Shown: positions 1-6,574, numbered from the stretch's first letter. The stretch: 6,574 bases of DNA from Hyphomicrobiales bacterium (GCA_021775795.1 JAJFHB010000298.1:1-6574), one strand, 5' to 3'. Numbers and translations are program-made. Notes: a model not told the origin generated them from the sequence alone.

Positions 1-1760
1 TCCCGGAGCACATCAGCCTGTTGCTTGCGGGCAACAGCGGTGTTGCCACCGCTTGTTTCCTGGAACAATGAAAGCGTTTCAAGTTCGTCATCATTCGGCG
101 GAATGATTGCCAGGTCGACATAATTCAGCCGATCAGGATCATTGATGATCTTCTTGTGGAGTTTTTTCGCCTGCAGAAAGGCCCGGCCATACTTGTAGAA
201 CTTGCCGAGCGTTTCCAGCGCAAACATGGGATAAAAAATCAGCGGATTGCGGATAGGCAGGCCAGGACGCCGGCTCTTTCTGCTTCTCGCCCGAACAATG
301 CCCCCCTCAAGCGGATGCACTTTTTCAACAGCGTAGATGAGATAAAACTCATAGATGTCGCTGATGCGCGTGCGCATGTTCGACTTTGGCAAGGCAGCAG
401 CCCGCCGGGCAATGGTTTCGATGTGCTCGGGGCTGAAGTAGCTGTCCCAGGCTTCTTTGTACGTCTCTTCCCAGTCCGTGTCAGACATCACCGGATGTCG
501 CGAGACGCGGTGATAAAGATCGTAGTTGTTCAGGTCCGGTGCCATCCAGTCGCCGTTTGCCAGCATTTTCTGGTGGTCTTCGGAGCCGGGCAAGGGTGTG
601 AGAAAGAAGAATTCAAGGATGTCGATTGGCAGCTCGCGTTTGATGATCTCCACATCCCGGAGCACGGAAGCCTTCGTGTCCGCGGGAAAACCTATGATGT
701 AGCCCGCATAAATGACGGCGCCATGTTCCCGCCACTCCTGCAGCATCACGCGATATTCGGTGATCTTGTTTTGCCGTTTCTTGGCGGCGAGGAGATTGTC
801 GGGATTTATGTTTTCCAGGCCGATGAAAACGCGATGCACCCCTGCACGGCAGGCCTTTGCAATAAAATTGGGGAGCTTGTGGCAGAGCGTATCTACCTGA
901 ATGATGAGATTAACACGGATGCCTTCGTGCTCCCGCAGCCAGATCAACCGGTCGAGCAGGGCTTCCCAATGAGTGTTCCGGGCGAAATTGTCATCGGTGA
1001 CAAAAAATGTCTCGATGTTCTGCACCGCATTTGCGCGAATAATCTTTTCCAGATCATCGGGGGTGCGGAAGCGGCTCTTTCTGCCCTGCACATTGATAAT
1101 CGTGCAGAATGAACATTGAAACGGACATCCGCGCCCAAGATCGAAGCTTGCAAGGTTCGTGTCTGTCCGTCCCACCACATCATGTGACAGAAACGGAAAC
1201 GGCTGGCCCTCAAGGCTTGGAAGGTCCTTCATGTAATTATACAGCGGCTTCATCTCACCCGCGTAGGCATCGCGTATCAGATCCGCCAGACGATCCTCTT
1301 CGGATTCACCGGCAAAAATCGAAACTCCCATGTCCATAGCTTCGCGAATTTCTGCAGGCAGTTCGGGCAGCATGGAGAGACAACCGGAAACATGAAAGCC
1401 GCCGATACAGACCGGCAGGTCTTCGGCAATAAACTGCCGGGCGAGATCAACGGCGCGGGGAAACTGATTTGATTGCACGCCCACCAGACAGACAAGTGCC
1501 CGGCCGCCGCTTTGTCTTATCTCGCGGGCCAGCTTGCGCGGTAGAACTTCTGCGTTTGATTCATCGATCGGCCGGAGCCGTATCTCGACGTCTGGCCCAA
1601 GAATTTCACGTTCAATGCAATCGAGCGCCAGGCCGTTTATAGCGGCCAGGGTATTTGATGGAATCCACGACCGGAACCACTGAATTGGATAGCCGTCATC
1701 ATCATAGTGCGACGGTCGAATCATGATGAAATGAAACACTTCGCGAGGGTGCGCGGACAT
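1..1760 (-). CDS. Radical SAM protein with N-terminal cobalamin-binding-like domain, 3' end cut off by window edge
   Basis: The frame is open without a stop from 1760 to base 1, giving at least 586 residues; the C-terminus lies outside the window. Residues 1-200 look like the B12-binding-type Rossmann domain that precedes many radical SAM domains: RPSHYDDDGYP near the start, IGGFHVSG (119-126) and FAGESEEDR (149-157). The B12 histidine motif DxHxxG is not visible, so cobalamin binding is unproven. The radical SAM core follows, with CPFQCSFC giving C212, C216 and C219 (CxxxCxxC) for the 4Fe-4S cluster, then FFVTDDNF (252-259), HRVFIGLENI and IIGFPADT, a layout shared with the BchE/HpnJ/HpnP-like class. 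The last 150 or so residues are basic and aromatic-rich and I cannot assign them. The substrate is unknown. Start: ATG at 1758-1760 is chosen because it puts the conserved RPS..DDDGY near the N-terminus; AGG lies 11 bases upstream. ATG at 1722-1724 is an alternative, and the frame is open back to a TGA at 1890-1892. The gene is 136 bases downstream of the small membrane protein on the same strand. Confidence 0.88.
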   Translation of the reverse strand, partial: MSAHPREVFHFIMIRPSHYDDDGYPIQWFRSWIPSNTLAAINGLALDCIEREILGPDVEIRLRPIDESNAEVLPRKLAREIRQSGGRALVCLVGVQSNQFPRAVDLARQFIAEDLPVCIGGFHVSGCLSMLPELPAEIREAMDMGVSIFAGESEEDRLADLIRDAYAGEMKPLYNYMKDLPSLEGQPFPFLSHDVVGRTDTNLASFDLGRGCPFQCSFCTIINVQGRKSRFRTPDDLEKIIRANAVQNIETFFVTDDNFARNTHWEALLDRLIWLREHEGIRVNLIIQVDTLCHKLPNFIAKACRAGVHRVFIGLENINPDNLLAAKKRQNKITEYRVMLQEWREHGAVIYAGYIIGFPADTKASVLRDVEIIKRELPIDILEFFFLTPLPGSEDHQKMLANGDWMAPDLNNYDLYHRVSRHPVMSDTDWEETYKEAWDSYFSPEHIETIARRAAALPKSNMRTRISDIYEFYLIYAVEKVHPLEGGIVRARSRKSRRPGLPIRNPLIFYPMFALETLGKFYKYGRAFLQAKKLHKKIINDPDRLNYVDLAIIPPNDDELETLSLFQETSGGNTAVARKQQADVLR

Positions 1761-1896
1761 ATTGGCCAAAACCTGACGCTGATACTGTGGAATCCATGCA
1801 CTATGTTTGAAAGCTGCGATGGAAGCAAGCTGGCTGCGCGGACGTTGTGGTATCTGTCGCTGCTGGGAGACAACCGTCAGTCGGTGTCGTCAGCCC

Positions 1897-2145
1897 TCAC
1901 TCACCGCGAGGCGGGCGGAAGAGGTAGATGATGATCCACACGGGAAGCACCACCATTGCGCCGAGAACGATATGCGGAATGGCCCAACTGGCGCCTTGCT
2001 GCAACCAGGTCAGGATGCGTTCGGGCGTCAGGCCAATATCTGCCAGTACCTGCTCTGCTGTGACATTGAGGGTTGAAAGTACAACCCCCAGCAGAAGCGA
2101 GGCCAGGCCGATCTTCACGATCGTTGCGGCAATTCGATAAAACAT
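1897..2145 (-). CDS. Small two-helix membrane protein, DUF6460-like
   Basis: This 82-residue protein has two hydrophobic segments: one at about residues 7-28 (IAATIVKIGLASLLLGVVLS) and one at about 55-76 (AIPHIVLGAMVVLPVWIIIYL). Between them lies a short polar amphipathic stretch, and the C-terminus is basic (FRPPRGE). It is probably an inner-membrane protein. The pattern of GxVLSxLxxT after the first helix and a second helix with LGAxVVLPxWxIxxLFRPPR resembles the DUF6460 family of small, mainly alphaproteobacterial membrane proteins of unknown function, some of which carry a mistaken 'integrase' label in databases. This family call is from memory of the pattern, not a search. ATG at 2143-2145 is the only reasonable start. 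The spacing to a Shine-Dalgarno-like sequence is poor: GGA lies 15 bases upstream, inside the spacer of an inverted repeat. The gene sits between the AsmA and radical SAM genes on the same strand. No enzymatic motif is visible. Confidence 0.8.
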   Translation of the reverse strand: MFYRIAATIVKIGLASLLLGVVLSTLNVTAEQVLADIGLTPERILTWLQQGASWAIPHIVLGAMVVLPVWIIIYLFRPPRGE

Positions 2146-2150
2146 TGTTT

Positions 2151-2180
2151 TGCGATGAGTTCCATCCCTAGATCATCGCA
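2151..2180 (-). promoter_or_regulatory. Perfect inverted repeat in the leader of the small membrane protein gene
   Basis: The arms TGCGATGA (2151-2158) and TCATCGCA (2173-2180) are exact reverse complements, separated by 14 bases. The element ends five bases before the ATG of the minus-strand gene at 1897-2145. Read on the minus strand, the spacer contains an AGGGATGGA stretch, the only purine-rich Shine-Dalgarno-like sequence near that start. It could be a dimeric repressor's operator or an RNA hairpin displaying the ribosome binding site in its loop. It is not a convincing terminator for the upstream AsmA gene, because AAAACA rather than a U-tract follows the second arm. The repeat is seen directly; any function is inference. 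Confidence 0.4.
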
Positions 2181-2230
2181 GACAGTTTAGGCGAAAATGC
2201 CTTAATGACACGTAATCTCTGAACTCTCTT

Positions 2231-4294
2231 CTAGTTGTCGCCTGTGAGACCCTGCAGAAGGTCATTCAGGCCCGAACCACCGTCCTCACCCAGAACATCA
2301 TCTAAAACGTCTTCGACCTGACTTGCGGCGTCGTCGCCGACGACATTATCAAGCACGTTATCGACCGTTTCGCCAATGTTGCTGGTGTCGATATCACCCA
2401 GCAACTCGAGTTGCTGGAGCGCTTGTTCCGGATTTGTCAGAATGCCGGCGATGTCGGGATAAATATCCGGGTTCGACCAGGGTCCCTTGATGATGATAGG
2501 CACATTGAATCCGGTCAGATCTGCAACACCACCTTGCCCCTCCAGAGAGGCAACAAGCTTTGGCTCCACTTTGTAGTCAATATACTGGGATGGCATATTG
2601 ACTGTTCCTGCACCCGTCAGGCGCACCAGAGGGCCAATCATCGCCAGATCATTGTTGACCGCGATACCCTGATTGATCTGGTAGGTGGCGGACAAAGAGG
2701 CGAAATCAGTCTTTTGAGAATCCGAACGTTCCCAGCCATTAAGGATGCTGCCGGTCAGGTTGCGCATCATCGAGGCGATGTTGATGCCACGGATAGCGCC
2801 GTCGGTGAACAGCATCTGAGCGTTGCCGGCGAGGCTGGAGACGATTGCTGCTTGCGAGTTTCCAGCGCCGTTGACACGGACCGACATTTGAGCCGCGCCT
2901 TCAATCCAGTCGAAATCTGCAAAGTCGTTCAAGAACGGATTGGCGGATATGCGGTCCGCATCAAGGCCCGCGGATATCACGGCCGTACCGCTTGAGCCGT
3001 CGAGTTGGACAAACCCGGTTGCGTTGCCGTCGTAGAGGGAAAGCTGTTCAACCTGTGCATCAAGCCGGCCGCTTTCAAGCGTCACGCTCGCCAGCACATT
3101 TCCGGTTGTAACCTGCTGGAAGATAAGCTGCGTTGCCGCCAGTCGCAGTTCTGCATCGACTGCTGAGAGGCCGGAAACATCAATAGGGTCGTTGCTCCAG
3201 CCGCTTCCACCACCTGAACCGCCCTCAGATCCGCTTCCACTGCCGCCAAGGTAGGTGTTGAGGTTGATCTGGTCGACACCGAGATTTGCAGTAATGCGGG
3301 GCCGGGCACCACCGGTGCCAATTGTTACGGCACCCTGTCCGCGCATGCCGTCCAGGGCGATTTGAGCCTCACTCAAAGAGATCTCATCGGGTGCCATGCG
3401 CAACGCAGCGGTGACCTCGAATGCTCCAAGACCATTGCCGGGGGCAAGGGGGTTTCCCGCCCAGCCGGCCAGTGATCTTATAGAGGGCGAAGACGCCTCA
3501 ACATCGCCATCCAGCACAAAGCCGTTCACAAGCGAGATGCCGCCGCGATAGCTGGCAGTCAGGTGTGTTGACGACAGTTGTACATCGACGCTTCCGATGC
3601 GCTCTTCCGAAAGTTGGGAGACCGGCCCCAGAACACTGTCGAGCGTTACCGTTTCGCCTTGCCAGTCGACTGAGCCATTGAGTGTCAGATCATCATCGAG
3701 CGAGGGCAGGGAGAGAGAAACATTCACGCCACGCACTTCGAAGGCATCGCCGGTGGTTTCATCTAGATAGCGCACAATGCCATCAACGATGCGAACATCC
3801 TCCAGGCTGACGTTGCGCACAGGTGTGCCGCTGCTGTCCGTTGTCCCGGACGGTTCGTCCGAACTTGCATTTTCCCGTGAACCGCGCCCGGAATCGTTGC
3901 CGTCTTCGGCATTTTCAAACGACCAGTTGCTGCGGCCCTCGCTGTCAACAAGCAGGTTGAAGCGCGGCTCCACCAGTTCAAAGCTGTTGACCTGCACGTC
4001 GCCGCTGAGAAGAGGCATCAGAGCCAGAGATATCCTCAGTTGATTGGCGGCGAGCACGACGCCTTCAGGCATGCTGGCAGGGTTCGAGATGGAAATGTCA
4101 TCCATCGACACGGCAATGTTGGGATAGACGGAAAACGAGATATCGCCGCCCAAATTCAGATCCCGGCCCGTTTGCTGTCGGGTGATCTTGGCCACCTGAT
4201 CGGCGATGACATTCGCGGGAAGCAGAAAGGGCAGGGCAATAACGCCGGCGACGATCAGCACCAGCAAAACAAGAAGGAAGCGAAGTATTTTCAT
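2231..4294 (-). CDS. AsmA family protein, inner-membrane anchored
   Basis: The 687-residue protein is of the AsmA type: proteins anchored in the inner membrane with a large periplasmic part, linked to outer-membrane biogenesis and, for the wider AsmA/TamB/YhdP group, to phospholipid transport. Residues 3-25 form one hydrophobic helix (FLLVLLVLIVAGVIALPFLL). The AsmA N-terminal pattern follows: FSVYPNIAVSMDDISISNP (54-72), MPLLSGDVQVNSFELVEP (93-110) and DSEGRSNWSFE (117-127). Residues 128-158 are polar and probably disordered. A Gly/Ser-rich linker occupies 350-365. The C-terminal AsmA-like part includes GPLVRLTGAGTVNMPSQYIDY (about 554-574) and VPIIIKGPWSNPDIYPD (598-614). The tail from about 636 is acidic, with two related 12-residue units. 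ATG at 4292-4294 is preferred because AGG sits six bases upstream; ATG at 4295-4297 is adjacent, and a TTG at 4331-4333 would give 700 residues but place polar residues before the helix. It is divergent from the acetoacetate-CoA ligase gene. Function beyond the family role cannot be read here. Confidence 0.93.
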   Translation of the reverse strand: MKILRFLLVLLVLIVAGVIALPFLLPANVIADQVAKITRQQTGRDLNLGGDISFSVYPNIAVSMDDISISNPASMPEGVVLAANQLRISLALMPLLSGDVQVNSFELVEPRFNLLVDSEGRSNWSFENAEDGNDSGRGSRENASSDEPSGTTDSSGTPVRNVSLEDVRIVDGIVRYLDETTGDAFEVRGVNVSLSLPSLDDDLTLNGSVDWQGETVTLDSVLGPVSQLSEERIGSVDVQLSSTHLTASYRGGISLVNGFVLDGDVEASSPSIRSLAGWAGNPLAPGNGLGAFEVTAALRMAPDEISLSEAQIALDGMRGQGAVTIGTGGARPRITANLGVDQINLNTYLGGSGSGSEGGSGGGSGWSNDPIDVSGLSAVDAELRLAATQLIFQQVTTGNVLASVTLESGRLDAQVEQLSLYDGNATGFVQLDGSSGTAVISAGLDADRISANPFLNDFADFDWIEGAAQMSVRVNGAGNSQAAIVSSLAGNAQMLFTDGAIRGINIASMMRNLTGSILNGWERSDSQKTDFASLSATYQINQGIAVNNDLAMIGPLVRLTGAGTVNMPSQYIDYKVEPKLVASLEGQGGVADLTGFNVPIIIKGPWSNPDIYPDIAGILTNPEQALQQLELLGDIDTSNIGETVDNVLDNVVGDDAASQVEDVLDDVLGEDGGSGLNDLLQGLTGDN
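2282..2365 (-). repeat. Two imperfect 12-residue acidic repeats in the AsmA C-terminal tail
   Basis: Within the AsmA protein, residues 644-655 (VDNVLDNVVGDD) and 660-671 (VEDVLDDVLGED) are related units with starts 16 residues apart. Aliphatic residues (V, V/L) recur at 3-4 residue intervals, so each unit may form a short amphipathic helix with an acidic face, ended by a Gly-Asp/Glu-Asp turn. A third, weaker unit (LNDLLQGLTGDN) ends the protein. This is a protein-level duplication; the DNA copies have diverged. The role is unknown. Confidence 0.5.
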
Positions 4295-4297
4295 CAT

Positions 4298-4463
4298 GGG
4301 CCTGTTGATACAGTAATTGTTGTTTTGAGGCAAAAGCGCAATTGCCCCGGGAACGGTGTTGCTGAAGCGCTGTCCGCTCCGTCATTTCAGGCTGATTTGT
4401 CCTTGTCAACGGCGGCTATTTTGGGGCCTATGACGGAAATGAACTTTGGGAGACGCGCCTGTC
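4298..4463. promoter_or_regulatory. Divergent intergenic region between AsmA and acetoacetate-CoA ligase genes
   Basis: The 166 bases between the two divergent start codons should contain promoters for both genes. I do not see a well-spaced -35/-10 pair of the sigma-70 type on either strand; TTGTCC (4397-4402) and TTGTCA (4403-4408) are possible plus-strand -35 boxes, but no good -10 follows at 16-18 bases. An 8-base palindrome, GCAATTGC, lies at 4338-4345. No RNA gene or additional reading frame with good support is visible here. Confidence 0.35.
4448..4453 (+). promoter_or_regulatory. Ribosome binding site of acetoacetate-CoA ligase gene
   Basis: GGGAGA lies ten bases before the ATG at 4464. 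It decides the start, because the frame also extends six codons upstream to a TTG at 4446 that overlaps the purine tract and has no site of its own. The ATG start gives an N-terminus (MATPLWEPS) that is typical of the family. Confidence 0.6.
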
Positions 4464-6419
4464 ATGGCCACGCCGCTTTGGGAACCATCTGCTGATCGCA
4501 TCCGCAATGCAAACGTAACCCGACTTATGTCGCATGTTAATGAGCGATACGGTCTTGGCCTCAATTCCTATGACGCGCTGCAGCGCTATTCCATCGAAAA
4601 CTCCGAAGAGTTCTGGTCAACGATTTGGGATTTCTGTGGCGTCCGGGCAAGTGAGCGCGGCGAACGCGTTATCGTCGATGGCGACAAGATTCCCGGGGCA
4701 AAATACTTTCCCGACGCCCGGCTCAATTATGCCGAGAATCTCCTGCGGCGGCGCGATGCAACGCCCGCTCTCATTTTTCGCGGCGAAGACAAGGCCCGTT
4801 CCAGTGTTTCCTGGGCGGAGATGCACGATAAAGTCTCAAGCCTGCAGCAGGGCCTCACCGCCATGGGCTTTACGCAAGGAGACCGTATCGCAGCGATTGT
4901 GCCCAACATGCCGGAATCGGCGCTTGCGATGATGGCGGCCGCCTCGTTGGGCGGCATCTGGTCATCGTGCTCCCCCGACTTCGGTGAACGCGGTGTGCTT
5001 GATCGCTTTGGCCAGATTGAACCGAAGGTGCTGATTGCCTGCGATGGCTATTATTACAACGGCAAGACAATCGATATCTCGGACAAGCTTGCGCAGGTTG
5101 TAGCTGAACTGCCGTCACTGGAACGGGTGATTGTAATCTCCTATCTCGGCCATGCTGATAAAGTTGCAGCGGCCCTGCCGAACGGCATTACATTTGAAGA
5201 GTTTGCAGGCGAGCACGCGCCGGCAGATGTAGCATTCACCCAACTGCCATTCGACCATCCGCTCTACATCCTCTTCTCCAGCGGCACGACCGGTGTACCA
5301 AAATGCATTGTTCACAGTGCCGGCGGTGTTTTGCTCAAGCACCTCGTCGAGCAACAGCTCCAATGCGATATCAAGCCGGGCGACCGTGTTTTCTATTTTT
5401 CCACCTGTGGCTGGATGATGTGGAACTGGCTCATGAGCGGGCTTGCCTGTGAGGCGACGTTGCTGCTCTTCGACGGCTCTCCCTTTGCCCCTTCGGAACG
5501 GGTGTTGTTCGATTATGCGGATGAAGAACAGGCAACCATCTTCGGCACATCGGCTAAATACATTGATGCGCTGAAGAAGACCGGCTGGAAGCCAAACGAG
5601 ACACACTCGCTGCAGAGCGTGGATACGGTCATGTCCACGGGCTCGCCCCTGGCGCCTGAGAGCTTCGATTTCGTCTATGAGGGCATCAAGAAGGATGTCC
5701 ACCTGTCGTCAATATCCGGTGGCACTGACATTTGCGGCTGCTTCGTTGGCGGTGTTCCGGTTCTGCCGGTCTATCGCGGTGAAATCCAGGCCAGCTTTCT
5801 TGGCATGGGTACCGATGTCTGGGACGAGGATGGCAAACACATGGACGGCGGCAAGGGGGAACTTGTCTGTACGGTTGCCTTTCCATCGATGCCTATTGGC
5901 TTCTGGAACGATCCCGAGGGTGAAAAATACCACAATGCCTACTTCGCCCGTTTTGACAACATCTGGTGCCATGGTGATTTCGCGGAATGGACCGAGCGTG
6001 GAGGCATGGTCATCCACGGCCGCTCCGATGCCACACTGAACCCAGGTGGCGTGCGCATTGGCACAGCTGAAATTTATGCGCAGGTAGAGGCCATGGATGA
6101 GGTGATGGAAGCTCTTGCCATTGGTCAGCAGTGGGACAGTGATGTGCGCGTGGTGCTGTTCTTGCGCATGGCGGAAGGAGTTGTTCTTGACGATGAGCTT
6201 ATTGGCGCAATCAAAAAGCGCGTTCGCACCGGTGCCTCGCCTCGTCATGTCCCGGCCAAGATCGTGGCAGTTGCAGACATTCCGCGCACCAAATCTGGAA
6301 AGATCACCGAACTTGCAGTGCGTGACGTGGTGCATGGACGTGAAGTGAAAAACAAGGAAGCGCTGGCAAATCCTGAGGCACTGGATCTTTTTCGCAATAT
6401 TTCAGAGCTTCAGAACTAA
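4464..6419 (+). CDS. aacS: Acetoacetate-CoA ligase (acetoacetyl-CoA synthetase, EC 6.2.1.16)
   Basis: This cytoplasmic enzyme activates acetoacetate with ATP and CoA through an acetoacetyl-adenylate, giving acetoacetyl-CoA, AMP and pyrophosphate. It serves ketone-body use and the polyhydroxybutyrate degradation route. The 651-residue length is that expected for the family. An ACAS-type N-terminal segment covers about residues 35-95 (YFPDARLNYAENLL at 81-94). The adenylation core has the phosphate-binding motif FSSGTTGVPK (271-280), the family-typical STCGWMMWNW (313-322), SISGGTDICG (416-425), HGDFAEW (503-509) and HGRSDATLNPGGVRIG (518-533). The C-terminal domain has PRTKSGK with K613, equivalent to the catalytic, often acetyl-regulated lysine of acyl-CoA synthetases. 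Every core motif is intact. The GCFVGG segment and GWMMWNW favour acetoacetate over acetate as substrate; this rests on family resemblance. The TAA stop is at 6417-6419. No PHB or ketone-body partner gene lies in the window, and its divergent neighbour is unrelated. Confidence 0.96.
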   Translation: MATPLWEPSADRIRNANVTRLMSHVNERYGLGLNSYDALQRYSIENSEEFWSTIWDFCGVRASERGERVIVDGDKIPGAKYFPDARLNYAENLLRRRDATPALIFRGEDKARSSVSWAEMHDKVSSLQQGLTAMGFTQGDRIAAIVPNMPESALAMMAAASLGGIWSSCSPDFGERGVLDRFGQIEPKVLIACDGYYYNGKTIDISDKLAQVVAELPSLERVIVISYLGHADKVAAALPNGITFEEFAGEHAPADVAFTQLPFDHPLYILFSSGTTGVPKCIVHSAGGVLLKHLVEQQLQCDIKPGDRVFYFSTCGWMMWNWLMSGLACEATLLLFDGSPFAPSERVLFDYADEEQATIFGTSAKYIDALKKTGWKPNETHSLQSVDTVMSTGSPLAPESFDFVYEGIKKDVHLSSISGGTDICGCFVGGVPVLPVYRGEIQASFLGMGTDVWDEDGKHMDGGKGELVCTVAFPSMPIGFWNDPEGEKYHNAYFARFDNIWCHGDFAEWTERGGMVIHGRSDATLNPGGVRIGTAEIYAQVEAMDEVMEALAIGQQWDSDVRVVLFLRMAEGVVLDDELIGAIKKRVRTGASPRHVPAKIVAVADIPRTKSGKITELAVRDVVHGREVKNKEALANPEALDLFRNISELQN

Positions 6420-6427
6420 TCTCAACA

Positions 6428-6447
6428 CTTGCGATGCATGGCGCAAG
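6428..6447. repeat. 6+6 base inverted repeat after the ligase stop codon
   Basis: CTTGCG (6428-6433) and CGCAAG (6442-6447) are exact reverse complements around an 8-base loop, beginning nine bases after the stop codon. A distant CTCA/TGAG pair (6421-6424 and 6457-6460) could close it further. CCTCGGG rather than a T-run follows, so it may protect the mRNA 3' end or be incidental; it is not a standard intrinsic terminator. Confidence 0.3.
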
Positions 6448-6491
6448 CCTCGGGTCTGAGTTGCAGCGTGCGTAGCTTTTACTTCGAAAGA

Positions 6492-6514
6492 AACGGCTGA
6501 AATCTGCAGTCGTT
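6492..6514. repeat. 8+8 base stem with one G-T pair
   Basis: AACGGCTG (6492-6499) can pair with CAGTCGTT (6507-6514), with one G-T wobble and a 7-base loop. On the minus strand the second arm is followed by TTCTTTC, a weak T-rich stretch. It could therefore be a poor terminator for a minus-strand gene entering from the right, or nothing. No such gene is visible in the window. Confidence 0.25.
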
Positions 6515-6574
6515 GCTGGGTATGGTTAACAATGATTAAAGTAAGAGCTAATGAAAGGATAACGCGTAACTTAA

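Larger units (their letters stand above)
6420..6574. other. Non-coding tail after acetoacetate-CoA ligase gene
   Basis: These 155 bases contain no supportable gene. They hold two small inverted repeats and an AT-rich end with repeated TTAA. No classical rho-independent terminator (GC-rich stem followed by a T-run) is visible after the ligase stop codon. The AT-rich end could be upstream DNA of a gene lying beyond the right edge. Confidence 0.5.

Noticed and set aside
30..47. Hairpin of GGCAACA and TGTTGCC with a 4-base loop
   Set aside because: It is inside the radical SAM coding sequence and is not followed by a T-run on the minus strand. It probably reflects coding for Gly-Asn and Val-Ala codons, although the end of the gene is not visible.
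156..1112. Plus-strand open frame of 318 codons
   Set aside because: It lies antisense to the radical SAM gene, whose minus-strand frame has recognisable motifs throughout. The plus-strand product has no domain pattern and begins in coding sequence without a ribosome binding site.
944..1495. Two short minus-strand open frames (944-1213 and 1277-1495)
   Set aside because: Both are out of frame with the radical SAM gene on the same strand and overlap its cluster-binding region, so they are frame shadows and not signs of a broken gene. The true frame reads through both without a stop.
2181..2230. Possible terminator between AsmA and small membrane protein genes
   Set aside because: The only candidate, AGGC paired with GCCT around TTAGGC/GCCTTAA, has a four-base stem and no T-run, so transcription could continue through.
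2411..2995. Plus-strand open frame of 194 codons
   Set aside because: It is antisense to the AsmA gene, which shows family motifs along this stretch; the product has no recognisable pattern.
4446..4463. Upstream TTG start for the acetoacetate-CoA ligase
   Set aside because: The TTG overlaps the GGGAGA purine tract that serves the ATG at 4464, and the six extra residues do not fit the family N-terminus.
4040..4495. Plus-strand open frame of 151 codons spanning the divergent promoter region
   Set aside because: It overlaps the 5' ends of both the AsmA and ligase genes out of frame, and its His/Gln/Asp-rich product looks like translated antisense.
5115..5702. Minus-strand open frame of 195 codons
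   Set aside because: It is fully inside the acetoacetate-CoA ligase gene, whose plus-strand motifs are intact in this interval.
5709..6335. Minus-strand open frame of 208 codons
   Set aside because: It is fully inside the ligase gene and its product has no family features.

Overview
The window looks like ordinary chromosome from an alphaproteobacterium, probably of the Rhizobiales/Hyphomicrobiales type. Three things support this: a moderately high GC content, a small membrane protein resembling the mostly alphaproteobacterial DUF6460 family, and an acetoacetyl-CoA synthetase of the kind these bacteria use in polyhydroxybutyrate and ketone-body metabolism. This placement is an inference from gene content; the sequence holds no rRNA or other marker gene.

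Layout: three genes lie on the minus strand and one on the plus strand. Reading right to left on the minus strand, an AsmA-family envelope protein (2231-4294) is followed by a gap of 85 bases, a small two-helix membrane protein resembling DUF6460 (1897-2145), a gap of 136 bases, and a cobalamin-binding-type radical SAM enzyme that starts near 1760 and runs off the left edge. The radical SAM gene is easy to miss because it has no stop codon inside the window, but its frame is open from 1760 to base 1 and carries a clear CxxxCxxC cluster motif. On the plus strand, acetoacetate-CoA ligase (4464-6419) is divergent from the AsmA gene across about 170 bases. The last 155 bases (6420-6574) contain no gene, only two weak hairpins and an AT-rich stretch.

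How the genes work together: acetoacetate-CoA ligase activates acetoacetate to acetoacetyl-CoA in the cytoplasm, for re-entry into central metabolism or the PHB cycle. AsmA-like proteins are inner-membrane-anchored and act in outer-membrane or lipid homeostasis. The small membrane protein and the radical SAM enzyme have no assigned role. Shared strand is the only reason to link the three minus-strand genes, and the gaps are long enough that they may be separate transcription units. I see no mobile element, CRISPR array, tRNA, defence cassette or phage gene.

The least explained items are the radical SAM enzyme of unknown substrate and a perfect 8+8 base inverted repeat just upstream of the small membrane protein's start codon, with the only Shine-Dalgarno-like sequence in its spacer. 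I do not see convincing evidence for a new multi-gene system.
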